Below are positions 53,501 to 64,000 of a stretch of DNA of 64,000 bases, piece by piece. The first letter of the stretch is position 1. Every line of letters begins with the position of its first letter. The position numbers and the translations under genes are program-made. This DNA is from Stercorarius parasiticus (lineage: Eukaryota; Chordata; Aves; Charadriiformes; Stercorariidae): contig VWZL01000294.1 in assembly GCA_013396915.1 (NCBI GenBank), forward strand, positions 62,279 through 126,278. Direction: 5' to 3'. The notes below the pieces were generated by a model that made no database searches, was not told the DNA's origin, and saw only the letters and a list, made by a program, of their open reading frames with translations.

Positions 53501-55399
53501 ATATACCAACAAGTGCATCAATAAGATAATTGCTTGTTTGCTGTTCAGCTCTTAGAACATTCCTGCAAACGCAGAATACCCCTACTGCAGCCAATTACGT
53601 TGCGTTGGATTTAAATCAGTAACTACGTGCAGAATCTCAACAATGCAATCCTAACTCGTTGTCATATTCTGGATTGCTGTGATAGGTGCAGGGACACAGT
53701 ACAAGAATACTTTGATTGAACAGCCCATCTGCTTCTAATAAAGAATATATTAACGATAATTAAATACAGTAGAATCAAGAGGGAAAACACAACTCATCTT
53801 CATATCATACTAGAAGAACATTACTATATACTTAGCATTAGTGTGCAATAATCATATTCACAAACTGACAATTCCAATCAGCACTGTAGAACTATACAAT
53901 TAAAGCATCAGTGTAATTAAGAGTAAAGCTTTCTGATAGCCCACATTACAAACAAATGGCTATAAATTTGAATAATGTGCTCATCATGAAATTGGCCGTT
54001 AATCAGATCATAATCAGCATTATAGTCAATCATAAAAGAAATGGATTGTCTGGCTTAAGAACAAAACACTACCCTTCAGCTCCTCTATGGTGCAGGTTAT
54101 ATGTGTGTGTGCATATTGTATCTTGGCATCCTTGTTTCGTGAGCCTCTGATTTCCTCTGTTTACAATTTTGTGAGTTTTGTGTGCAGTTGAGGTAATACA
54201 TGTCAGAACTGGGTAAGTGGAGGTGAGAAGGTAGTTGCTCAATCATTCTAAACTCATCAAAATGAAGAAAATGTAAAGAAGTACAAATGAAGGCTTTTGA
54301 CACTGCTTATTTCCTTCAGGAAAGCCATTTTCAACTGTGCAGATTTCCATTAGCGTAAACAGAGTTAATGGTGACATCAGTTTCAAGCTTACTGTTAACA
54401 GAATATTTTCACAAATGGCTTGAGAGACTTAACTGTCACAGATGACTTCTAGAACTGTATTACTCCTAATAGGAGAGTGAACACGCTTGCCTACTTGTCC
54501 CTTGGCATTATCTTCATCAGTTTTGTGGTGAGATGTATTAGTTTCTTGATCTGACTGGAAGCTGCTCTTCCCAGCAAAATGTTTTCATTTGGATAAATCA
54601 GCTGAGCTGGTTCACCCCAGAATCACCACAGCGCAAACAAACCAGCAGGGCAGGGAGGCAGGATGGGACCAGAGATTTAGAGCAGCTTAAGCAAACCTTG
54701 AAACTCATTTTGAAGGTGGTCATTTTCATGATTTCTGACTTGCACCAAAGCCTCAGAAATCAGCCAGAGTGGTTTAATGGAATGCAGTAGGCTTTGAATG
54801 GAAAAAACCACCAGGTATTTCCTCTGAGAGCTTTCAGTTACTTGTATAAAAGATGATTGTAAGGCTTGCAACTCCAAATGCTATTTTATTACAAATAAAT
54901 TAAATAATACCAATATAATAATTATAATGATGGATTTTGAGTGCTTGTTTGTAACTAACAACCTAAAGACTAATTAACAATCTGGAAACTAATTCTCCTA
55001 GCTTCAAAGTGTGAATTAGTGCTTCAGGGTATTTATCTATTAATAGCACTGTTGTTGTTATACCTGTGATAATAAAAATAAATAAATGAGATTAGTTTTG
55101 TAGAACAAAGATATGTCTCTATTAGACCCACTTGGTACAGCTGTAAAAGATTTTTTTAGTCACGTAAACCTTTCTTCCAAGGCTGAAAATGAAGCAAAAT
55201 TTTTCAAGATGAATATAGTTGGAGAATAATTGCTTTTAGTTTAATGTAATTTCATTAAATAATTAGACAATCTGAGAGAAAATGTGACGGGTTTGGTACT
55301 TGTGAAGCAAAGGGTAACGTTTTCAAGCAGAGAAGTTATAAGACTACTGGCTGGGATGGAAAAATAACCTAATAGGTTAAGGTGATTATTATGTTAGAG

Positions 55400-56690
55400 C
55401 AATTGTGAGGCCCTAGAAATCTCATTCCCTGGAAAATCATGCAGTTATTGGAATTCAGTCCCAAGCACCTGAATGGCAAAGACATTAATCAAGAAACTCA
55501 ACACAGATTTGCCAGGGCATATTATGCTTGACTAAGCCGATTGCCTTCTTTAATGACATGACTGGTTCTGTGCATGAAAGGAGAGTTGTGAATGCAATAT
55601 ATCTTGACTTTTATGATGTTTTGGACACCATCTCCCGTAGCATTTTTTTTCTAAACTGAGGAAGTATGGGCTGGATGATGGGATTGTTAGAAGAAAATTG
55701 GCTGGACCAACAAGTTTGAAGGGCAGTAATCCACGGTTTGAGATCTGGCTGGTGGTCAGTAATGACCGTAAGACCTGGGCTTGATGTTGGGACTGATACT
55801 GTTCAATGACCTTCAACAGTGTTATGAATGACACAAAGTGTAGCCTCAGCAAGTCTGTAATGGGAAAGCAGCTGACTGAGAATGGCAACGCCTCCGTCTG
55901 GAGAGACTTGAATAAAGCTGAGGATTGTGCCTACAGAAATCTTGTAAGATTCACCATGGAGAAGTGGAAAGTGCTGTTTTATGGGCAGAATTACTGTGTG
56001 TGCAGACTGGGAAGTGACTGGCTGAGAGATCTGCAGAAAAGGGCTGGGATGTTACAGGTGATGTCAGGCTGTTCAAGCCAACAGCATACTCCCACTGGGA
56101 ATAAATTGTGCAAACAGTATACTGGGCTGAATTTCGAGGAGTTGGCCACCAGACAAAACTTACCAACCTCTTTACTTGTCATTGGCAAGGCCACTCAGGG
56201 AAAGTTCATCCCATTCAGGCCCCTGAAACTCAAAATATACATAAAGAAATGGGAGAAGATTCAACTGCTGGGCTACCAAGATGCTCTGATGCCTGGTGAA
56301 CATCTCCGAAGAGAAGCTGAAGGATCTGGATTTGTTAGTCTGGTGGAAAGGAGACTAAGGGCCAATCTAACATCTGCTTACAACTATTTCAAGGGCAAAT
56401 ATGAAGATGATGGGGCCAGGTTCTTCTTGGTAGGACAGATAATGTAGCAAGGGCAACGGCCACATATGTATCTCAGACATTACGAAAAACATTTTCACTG
56501 GCAGGAAGATGCAGTACTGGAACAAGTTTAACAGGCAAGTTATAAGATCTCCATCTCTTGAGGTATTTGAGGTTTGGCTAGACCAAGCTTTGGCCTACCT
56601 GATCAAATGCTGGCTGTAGTTCTTCTTGGAGCAGGATGTTGTGCTAGCTGATCTTCAGAGTTCCTGCCCACCAACATAATTCTGTGCTTC
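55400..56690 (+). mobile_element. Long diverged CR1 LINE copy, plus strand
   Basis: From about 55505 the order matches the second half of CR1 ORF2 to the 3' end: TTTGCCAGGGCATATTATGCTTGAC, GACTGGTTCTGTGCATGAAAGG, ATCTTGACTTTTATGATGTTTTGGACACC, TGTTGGGACTGATACTGTTCAATGA, GGAGAAGTGGAAAGTGCTG, ACCAAGATGCTCTGATGCC, TACAACTATTTCAAGGGCAAATATGAAGATGATGG, TGGAACAAGTTTAACAG, and the tail GAGCAGGATGTTGTGCTAGCTGATCTTCAGAG with a decayed CATAATTCTGTGCTTCTCAG end. The left boundary is fuzzy: 55400-55505 resembles the usual upstream CR1 text only weakly. It is substituted throughout, so old, and lacks all of the first half of ORF2. Confidence 0.94.
55507..56600 (+). pseudogene. CR1 reverse-transcriptase remnant (ORF2)
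   Basis: The frame at 55594-55632 reads AIYLDFYDVLDTI, the decayed RT motif A (usual form YLDFSKAFDTV), with the first catalytic Asp still present at 55606-55608. The catalytic FADD box should lie at about 55855-55866, but the codons there read S-V-M-G (55849-55875: SKSVMGKQL instead of SKFADDTKL), so both Asp are gone. A later part reads YNYFKGKYEDDGARFF, the usual C-terminal CR1 segment. A stop-free run of 213 codons (55806-56447) spans motif C to the C-terminal region by chance of decay; it starts at a fortuitous ATG in mid-domain and is not a gene. RT activity is impossible. Confidence 0.92.
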
Positions 56691-59600
56691 TCAGCTTTGA
56701 AGGCTGATGTGTCTGTTTCAGACTTAAAGGAGTTTTGTGCTGCAAAACTTTGCCTGTTTCTTATACAGTCAAGTGAGCAAATAAAATACACCACTTCCAC
56801 AGTATTTCCTTTGTTGATGAGGCTAAGCTTGTGCCTGCTGTCATCAGTATCCTGACACCCCCCAAAACCCTCTTCCAATAGTGCCATTTTTGATTACTGT
56901 CTTCTTTTGGGACTCATGTCAGTCAGACTGTTGCTAATGGATATGAAACTCGAGTGGTTTCCTCTGGTCATTTATTCACTTACTTCTAGTTTATACTTCT
57001 ATAGAGGATAACTGTAGAGATTTGAGAACTCAGTGGATATAAAATCAATATTAATGTGTCAAAACTAATGATTCTAGGGCTGCTTAGATTTTATGATCAT
57101 GCTTTCTATTACATAGGTTATCGTGAGGTTAGAATTCAGGATTTTTGCTTTTTAAAGTCTTGTGATAGACTAACTACTTGGAAGGTGATAATATTTTAGG
57201 AAAGCTGGTGAAAATAATTTCCATGTGCAAGCAATATTTATTTCTTCTTAACTTCTGATAGTCAATGCATATATAAAACTCTTGTTTGAAAGAGAGGCAA
57301 TAAACCCAACCTGTGCTCCTACTCTACTGCATATCCTGTTCTAAATCGTTAATTTTTTGTAGACTGTATGTGATATATGTCAAACATACTGTATGTGAAG
57401 TTTAACAGACAATCATTGTAAATGACAGGAATCTACACTATGACAAGACAAGGATGTAACTCGTGGGAAAAGAGAGAAGTATATTCTCATGATCTCTTCC
57501 ACAAACTTCTTTTTTTTTTAAAAAGTATTTAATATAATTGTATGAAACAGTGAACTTTTTTCCCTTCCTAGTTGTGTAATTTCAAGGCAATAAAAAGAAG
57601 CATAATAAGAACATATGGAACATGGACTTTCAAAAAGAAACAGTTGGCAAAACTGTGCTTCAGATTGCTGTCAGAATATCAGCCTTTTGGCAAGCTTGGA
57701 GTAGAACAGATGGGAAAAGTCAAAACTGGTAATCTTTTTCCACGCTTAACACAGGAGAGCAAGTTAACAGTCTAATTCATCCTTGGCATGAGATAATTGC
57801 CTCTTCATTTTTTTTTTTAACAGTATTTATGGCCAGGGTCTTTTTGTTCTCTCTATTTCTATACTAGGGCCAGAGAATCGCTGTAGATTGTACATACGTG
57901 CTGGGACTTATGCACTAGACTATGAAGACTGAGGTAGGACATGAGGTGTCTCTCTCAGTGGAGCACTGGACTCCATTTCATCCACACTGTCGATGAAATA
58001 TGATGAATGGGAATGGGATGAATGGCTGTGCCTTGCTCCAGGACCTGTTTCCACAGGGTGCCTAACTTTGACAGGCTTCATTTTAACTATTTGGATAATT
58101 CCTTTGATTTCAGAAGCCTTTTTTCTTACGACTGTTCCACATTTACATGTATGCTTTCTGGCTTGAGCCTTTTCACCATGGTGGCTCCTATGATGTTTTC
58201 AGGCTCACATGAGGAGAAAGTATTTTCAGGAGAAAGAGAGATAAAGGGAAATAAGGTGATATCTTTTTTTTCCCTCTTATTTTCACAAAAAGAGTTGTTG
58301 AATTGTCTAATTAGTTGATAATTTGTCTGAGTCAGAGATCATTAATTTTAATTTTTATACCTGCATGAGAGTACATAGAATGCCGTACCAAAGGTGGAAG
58401 GTAACTGATATGAACTTCTTGGTGTTCTTCCTGACACTGTTCTATTTTTTTCTGTGATAACTCTGAGGACAGTTAGACTTGACAGCTTCTAATCACTTCC
58501 CATTGGAAGCCCGTATGAAGCAGCACTAGCTCTATACGCTGTGTAGCTTTAACCATCAAAACATCTAATTTGAACTAGTAAATAATAGGACTGTTCAATG
58601 CATAACATCTTCTGCATTCCCACTGCTTATATTCTTTTCTCAAACCTTTGTGGAATCAGCAGGCACGCTGTGGTTGCTATGAATAGTGTGGTGCAACCTG
58701 GAAAAATAAGGCGTGTGTCCTCTTCCTTCTCTACCTTGCTCTGTTGCTGTGTCACATAGCTTTTAAAATTTTCCTGTCAGAGTGATGCTCTATGGCCAAT
58801 TTTGAGGTACTTCCTAGGAAAAAGGATCAGTATGACTAGCCCAAAAGTGCTTTATTTAGGTCAATAGATCTTTCAGAGTCATTTCTATTAAACAGGTTGA
58901 ATTTCAGAAATGCCATTTAACAGGTAAATATCAAAGGATTATATGAGAACTCTGTGATTTTGCAAACATGAATAGTTGTAATGTCATCCCAAAGAAATAA
59001 GGCCATGTGGCAATGTGTAAATTAAATAAAGAAACTCAGAAGCTGATAGCTTTGTGAAACAACATGCTTTTAGGGAGAGTTCACACTTTATCTGAGCTTG
59101 ACCTTGAAAACAAAGTGATTCAAACTGTTCCAGCATTTCTAAAAAACATGAAAGGAAAGCACTGATCAGTAAGAGCCAAAATATGCTTGAATAACTGAGT
59201 TTCTAATGCTATGTTTATTTAATATTTTACATTATGCTTGGTTCTTTTGGGAACATTTTACTTAGTTTACTGTTCCATTACTGTGTAGACTATTTTTTTG
59301 TAGTTTATTTAACCGAGAACCTCTTGAAAGTACATGAGCAATGACTTGCTAAATAGACCCAGAAAAAAAATTCCCAAAATATTTCAGTGCCTAAAGTGTT
59401 GTTGCTGAAATGGATGTAGGAACAAATGGAATTCTCTGATTTTATACATCAAAGTCAGACCTGAGGTGTGGAAAAATATCTAAATACTCTCCGTGACTAC
59501 TTAAATGATACAAATTGTTTTTCCTGTTTTTCCTTTAGAGTTCGAAGGTAAAAGTACCTTTAATTCATGCTGGAAGCAACTATAATAGCAACTGCGCACA

Positions 59601-62024
59601 AACTGTGGTTCATGCATTTTTACCTTCATATGACATTTCAAATTCTTGCATTTTAACTCAGTTTCTTGTAGAACAAACTGAAATAAACACATCTCAAAGG
59701 AAATGAAATATTAACGGAAAAAATAGATCTGTGCCAGATGATAACATATGCCACAGAACAGGTAAGTTAATAATTGACAAAAGAGTCATTTATTTAACAC
59801 ACTGAATCATATACAGTGTATGATTGTTAAAAAGGAAATGTTCTAGTTTCAGGCAGTGCTGACAGGTGACCTTGGTACTATTAATTTAAAAAATTAAATT
59901 AGATAGATCTGTAACCAGAGTCCATTAGTGACTTAAATCTCCAGAAGTTAATATTGAATGAAAAACACTTCAGAAATGTTGCCTTTTTTTTCCCTATAGT
60001 TTTTGAGATTTGATACAAGTTATTGGTATGTTTATTGTTTTGGTGATCAGTCAGGCAATATTTGGAAAAAACAGGGAGAAACCAGGATCTATTTTTGGAT
60101 ATGCTGGAGGCTTACTTGTTCTGAAAGATAAGAAATGAATTTTCTGTTCATAAAATGAGCTAATACAAAGTCTTGAAGACCACTTCAAAGCTATTAAACA
60201 CTCACAAAATTTATCTGGTCTTAGGCTGATCTTATAAAATGGGGTTAGTTCCAGTCTTAATGAGGATCACCCATCTGGATGGATCCATTTCAGGTCGTTG
60301 TGGCATAATAACTTGCTAAAGAGCAGGCTTGAATTCTTTAGGTAATTTCTGTCATGTATGTGTTTTATTTTGCTCTGCAGTAACTGAAAATATCAGTTTT
60401 TCAGTGCCAATTTTAGCTCAGTAAAGATCCTTCTTGAATGTCCGCTTTATGTCTTAATTGTATTTGCTGTTGTGTGGTCACAGCGCTTGTAATAAGAACT
60501 GCTGAAAATATTACATTCTATAGGAATATAGCACAAATGAGTATACTGGTTACTTCTTAAGAAAAGATAACTGCTTTTGCAATATCCAGCCTCAACTGTT
60601 TTCTCCCTTCAGTATCACCTGCAGTGTCATCCATCTGCCTTCACCAGGAAGGGCTCTTTTGTGCGCAAATCCAATTTTGGACAGTCATTTACTCCAAGAA
60701 TTTGTTTACTCATTTACTCTGAAAATTTCTTTAATTGTGGCTGGGTTTAAGATCATGGCAGCCATACATTTAGCCTAAAATGCAAACATTCTTGTCAGGT
60801 CAACAGAACTCAAGTCTGTCCATGTAATTAGGAAGTGGACAAACCTGCATATTTGTATTTCTGTGATACCTTCTATGGGGACTGCATCAAGGGTGACAAC
60901 GGGCAATGTGTAGATGGGTTGCAGCTCCTCATTATACTGAAGACAGAGCAAATCATGATCAGGCCAACTAGTTTTGACTCTTTCAGCTTTAGTTTAGTGC
61001 ATAAATCAACTTTTTCTCTTCAGAAAAGCTGAAAAAATTTCAATTTTGTTATCTTCTAAATAGATGGACTCAGTGGGACTATTAGCTATTTTTTGGGGTA
61101 AAGGATCTGAGAACAAGCTCCTAACATTTTTGTTACAATGTTTACAAAAAGCCAGGTGTGATTAGGAAAGGTTTTAACTCCTCTCATTTAATAAGTTTGG
61201 TGATTGGAATATTGTAACTTCTGATCTTCGAATTTTCTTTCAAAAGACATTTTCCTCCATTGGATTTCTCTTAGATGATTGAAGAATTACTAGAGGCATT
61301 TCATGGGAAATGATTATTCTCTACCTTACGGTGAAATGAGAAAGGCTTTGTGCCTTTTTAACATACCTGGCTGAGGAGCAAAACAATTTATGCAATACAA
61401 GACCTTTAGCAGAATTCTGTCACCTGAAGTTATCCTTACAGATCAACAGTGGCCTTGATAGATCTATAGTTCAAATAATAAACTTAATGTGTTGATTTGG
61501 GTCTTTGATTGACACTTAATACTTGTGTGAAATGTTTGTTCTTTGAAACTTTATCTGCACTTTACGACTTGGAGGAAAAGCATGTAATAGAGGGATATGC
61601 TCTAAATCTACAGACATGATTGCCTAAAAGTAATTTTTGCCTTGCTTATTTTGTTAGTACCAAAAATAAAAGGAGTGGTCTTGAAGCCATCTCCATGCTA
61701 TGGCTTTTAAGCATGCTGTTAAAGCAGCACATGATCTTTTCATTATGGTATGCTATTTCCTTATTTACTATACAATATATATTTTACTTCATCAAATTCC
61801 CGCAAATGCATTAAGAAACAAATCTTTTAGTTAATGACTGAGAATGAGGTCGCTGTCAGACACTGACAAGGTGCCGTTGCTGGTACTGATTAAAAAAAGT
61901 GCTCCATGCTTGCTAGCATTGATTTTTACAGGTAAAGTTGGCTTTCAGGCCTTCTGTGTCCCTGTGGCAGACTGGCAGACTCTGGGGGAGTGAAGTACTA
62001 CCCATGCTAGAGAAAAATTAAGTT
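56691..62024. other. Non-coding DNA, no gene recognised
   Basis: Short frames only (up to about 98 codons), without domains or coherent splice sites. AT-rich, with occasional T tracts (for example near 57510 and 57810). No repeat is recognised by eye. Confidence 0.7.
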
Positions 62025-62290
62025 AGGGACCACTTCAGCAAGAAGAAAGGGAAGAGGCTCAATGGACATGGAGTTTTAGCATGGAAAATTCTAATTAGAT
62101 ATGAGGAAAAAGCATGTAACGTTGAGCTTGAGCTGGTTCAAACTCTGGAGCAGATTGTCTTTGTACACATCCAAAAATCACCTGGACAGTTTGGCAACGT
62201 GATCAAACTGCAAAACTGGGTCAAGCTATAATCCTACATCGTCAGCGGAGGCTAGACATCAGAATTGGGAGCTTTCTGTCTCATTCTGCT
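62025..62290 (+). mobile_element. Old CR1 LINE fragment, plus strand
   Basis: AGAGGCTCAATGGACATGGAGTTTTAGCATGGAAAATTCTAATTAGATATGAGGAAAAA follows the usual CR1 C-terminal text (AGGCAATGGACATAAG, GCATGGAAAATTC, GATTAGATATAAGGAAAAA). It continues with CTCTGGAGCAGATTGTCTTTG, AATCACCTGGACAGTTTGGCAACGTGATC and GGAGGCTAGACATCAGAA, in normal order. The end of the tail is lost or unrecognisable. It is heavily diverged, about as old as the copy at 13617. Confidence 0.78.
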
Positions 62291-64000
62291 GTCAAGCCGT
62301 TCAGAGTAGCTGCTTGATTTTTATCTGTTTGAGACAAAAGACCTGATGGGAGAAAGCGATGAGGGCAAGAAGCTTAGTGAGACTGAAAGGGGACCCTGTA
62401 ATGAGTGCAAGCGAGAGAATCAATTAGCTGCCAGGGTGGGATCAGAGACTGGAACAGTTTGGGGAAAAGAGACACAGCGACACGCTCTTCTGGTCCCCAC
62501 AGCATGGAGCGCTGGGGAAGGTTTTGGGACTAGGGATGAATAATATGTGATCAAGTAATTAAAAATCTATCTTAACATCTATTCAAACGGGAGGTGAAGT
62601 GAATTTTTCAGAGGAATCTAATTCTGGAAATTTTAGTTGTTTGCTCAATGATGGAGCTTTATTTTTCTTTTAACACACTTTGTGTGCATGTCTGATTTGA
62701 AGTATTCTTCAGTATACAGAAAGGTTATTTAAAAATGTTTTTAATTCGAATTACAGCGGACCTGAGTTGAGGGTCTGGTTTCAGTTGAAGGGGGGTAAAA
62801 AATAGTAAACAGATCTAATTTAAATATATATTTTAGTGGAATTGCTTTCCTGGTAAAGATTATTTCACACATTACCATTCCCCTGAACTTTTAAAAATAA
62901 CATAAACAGACAAACCACATAGTAAGGGAAATTTGCCCTTAAAAATAAGCAAAAAATCTTTCCTCAGCAGGCTTGCAAAAATAGTATTTAAAAACCTCAC
63001 TTCTTCCCCAGTATTTTAAAAGCTAAAACACCGGGCACAGATCTGTTTCTGATCATTTAAGAGCTAATTACTGCACTTTGTACTGAAATAGCTCTCTGGG
63101 ATTAAAAATTCTGGTTGCAGCTGTGGAAAGAGAAATTCAGAATATTAATGAAGCAAAGATTTTTGTTATCTTGAGTTATTTTTATTCAGTTTTTTGTATT
63201 CTATCCTTTTCCAGTATAAATGGCAAGAGAAATATAGAAAAACAACAAAAACTAAGAACTGCCATTTGATTTTTTTTTAACACTTGCCTAACAGAGAGCA
63301 GAAAGATATATACTTTAAATTATTGTGCGTTAAATACAACTTCACCACATTAGTATCATTGGAATAACAGGAAGATACAAGTGGGGAACAGCAAAAGAGG
63401 ACAAAAGCTCTGCAAATCTGAGACCAACTTCTCATAAGGGATATTTTGTCCTTTTTAAGATTGCAAGATGTAATGTAAATTAAGATAATTATTTGAAAAG
63501 ATGTGCAAATTATGAAATTATTTTTTTTCTCCCTGCAAAGTATTTATTGGGTCAACACTGCTACCTAAAATATCTGGACATTTGTATTTTTTTTTGGTAC
63601 ATGTGTCTGAGGAGAGGCACAACGTCCCTGTGGCTTTAGGCTTCCAGTGCTAGACTTCAGCCTCGGCAACCATCCATGCGCAAAGTAACCATCTACCTTC
63701 AACTGGAGATGCTGCTGCTGCTGAGACACCTTGATTAAAGCTGGTGGAACATGGCTAAGCTACCTTACAGGAAGAAGCAGACCACTGAAATCAAATATTT
63801 CTACTGAACCTTATTCCCGTGGTAGAGGAAGTTCTTCCTCTCAGCACCACGACTCATCTCTGTGGCATTTGATTTAGAGCTGATTTATGACTTGGCAGAT
63901 TAACACATGTACAGTCTGACCAGCCACTTCTCCCAGGTGCTCCTCACACCCAGGCAGGAGCAGCTGGGACCAGGTTGTCCTGCCAGAACAGGTTCTGCTG
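62291..64000. other. Non-coding DNA, no gene recognised
   Basis: No frame longer than about 65 codons that looks coding. 62560-63560 is AT-rich. The last 400 bases are more GC-rich and include a short CTG run (63710-63723). They have no recognisable exon, CpG island or repeat; a partial unknown element continuing past the window edge is possible. Confidence 0.65.

Larger units (their letters stand above)
42265..55399. other. Non-coding DNA, no gene recognised
   Basis: This 13-kb stretch has only accidental frames. The larger ones are 163 codons (46534-47025, minus), which includes a lysine run from an A-tract, and an overlapping pair at 48167-48750 on opposite strands (133 and 117 codons). 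None shows a domain, signal peptide or coherent splice sites. T- and A-rich tracts lie at 47703-47733, 48766-48799 and 50478-50501. The part at about 53740-54060 is rich in ATTA-type words. Confidence 0.7.

Noticed and set aside
55806..56447. 213-codon open frame, longest in the window, as a novel gene
   Set aside because: It lies inside a diverged CR1 copy, starts mid-domain at a chance ATG, and aligns in order with the CR1 RT C-terminal half with the catalytic residues lost.

Overview
This window reads as vertebrate, very probably avian, non-coding DNA. It is AT-rich and CpG-poor, full of stop codons in all frames, and has no recognisable exon chain, rRNA, tRNA or CRISPR array. The organism call rests mainly on seven pieces of CR1, the dominant LINE retrotransposon of birds. 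They include 3' ends with the typical avian tail, which on the minus strand reads as repeated AATCATAG units followed by GGTTGGAAAGGACC-type sequence. CR1 also occurs in other reptiles, so a bird is the best but not the only reading. I cannot tell whether the window is intergenic or lies inside one long intron.

Layout: 1-8917 is unique-looking AT-rich DNA with a very AT-rich block at about 3541-4230. An old minus-strand CR1 3' end lies at 8918-9297. An old plus-strand CR1 3' end lies at 13617-14060. Ancient SINE/LINE tails of L2/MIR type are visible at about 16130-16215 and 29725-29830. Two short minus-strand CR1 tails lie at 24535-24675 and 27655-27745. The best preserved element is a minus-strand CR1 at 41017-42264. 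It keeps the end of the endonuclease domain, the linker and the 3' end, but has lost the reverse-transcriptase core by an internal deletion. A longer, older plus-strand CR1 covers about 55400-56690, and a further plus-strand remnant about 62025-62290. Everything between is non-coding DNA with short microsatellites and homopolymer tracts.

No gene works with another here. The only former coding sequences are broken CR1 ORF2 remnants. Open reading frames of 60-200 codons occur throughout but are what chance gives in AT-rich DNA; the two longest (198 and 213 codons) lie on CR1 copies and are not genes. I found no convincing undescribed system. The observations most worth checking are the RT-deleted CR1, the ancient repeat tails, and one AT-rich block with clustered homeodomain-type motifs that might be a conserved regulatory element.
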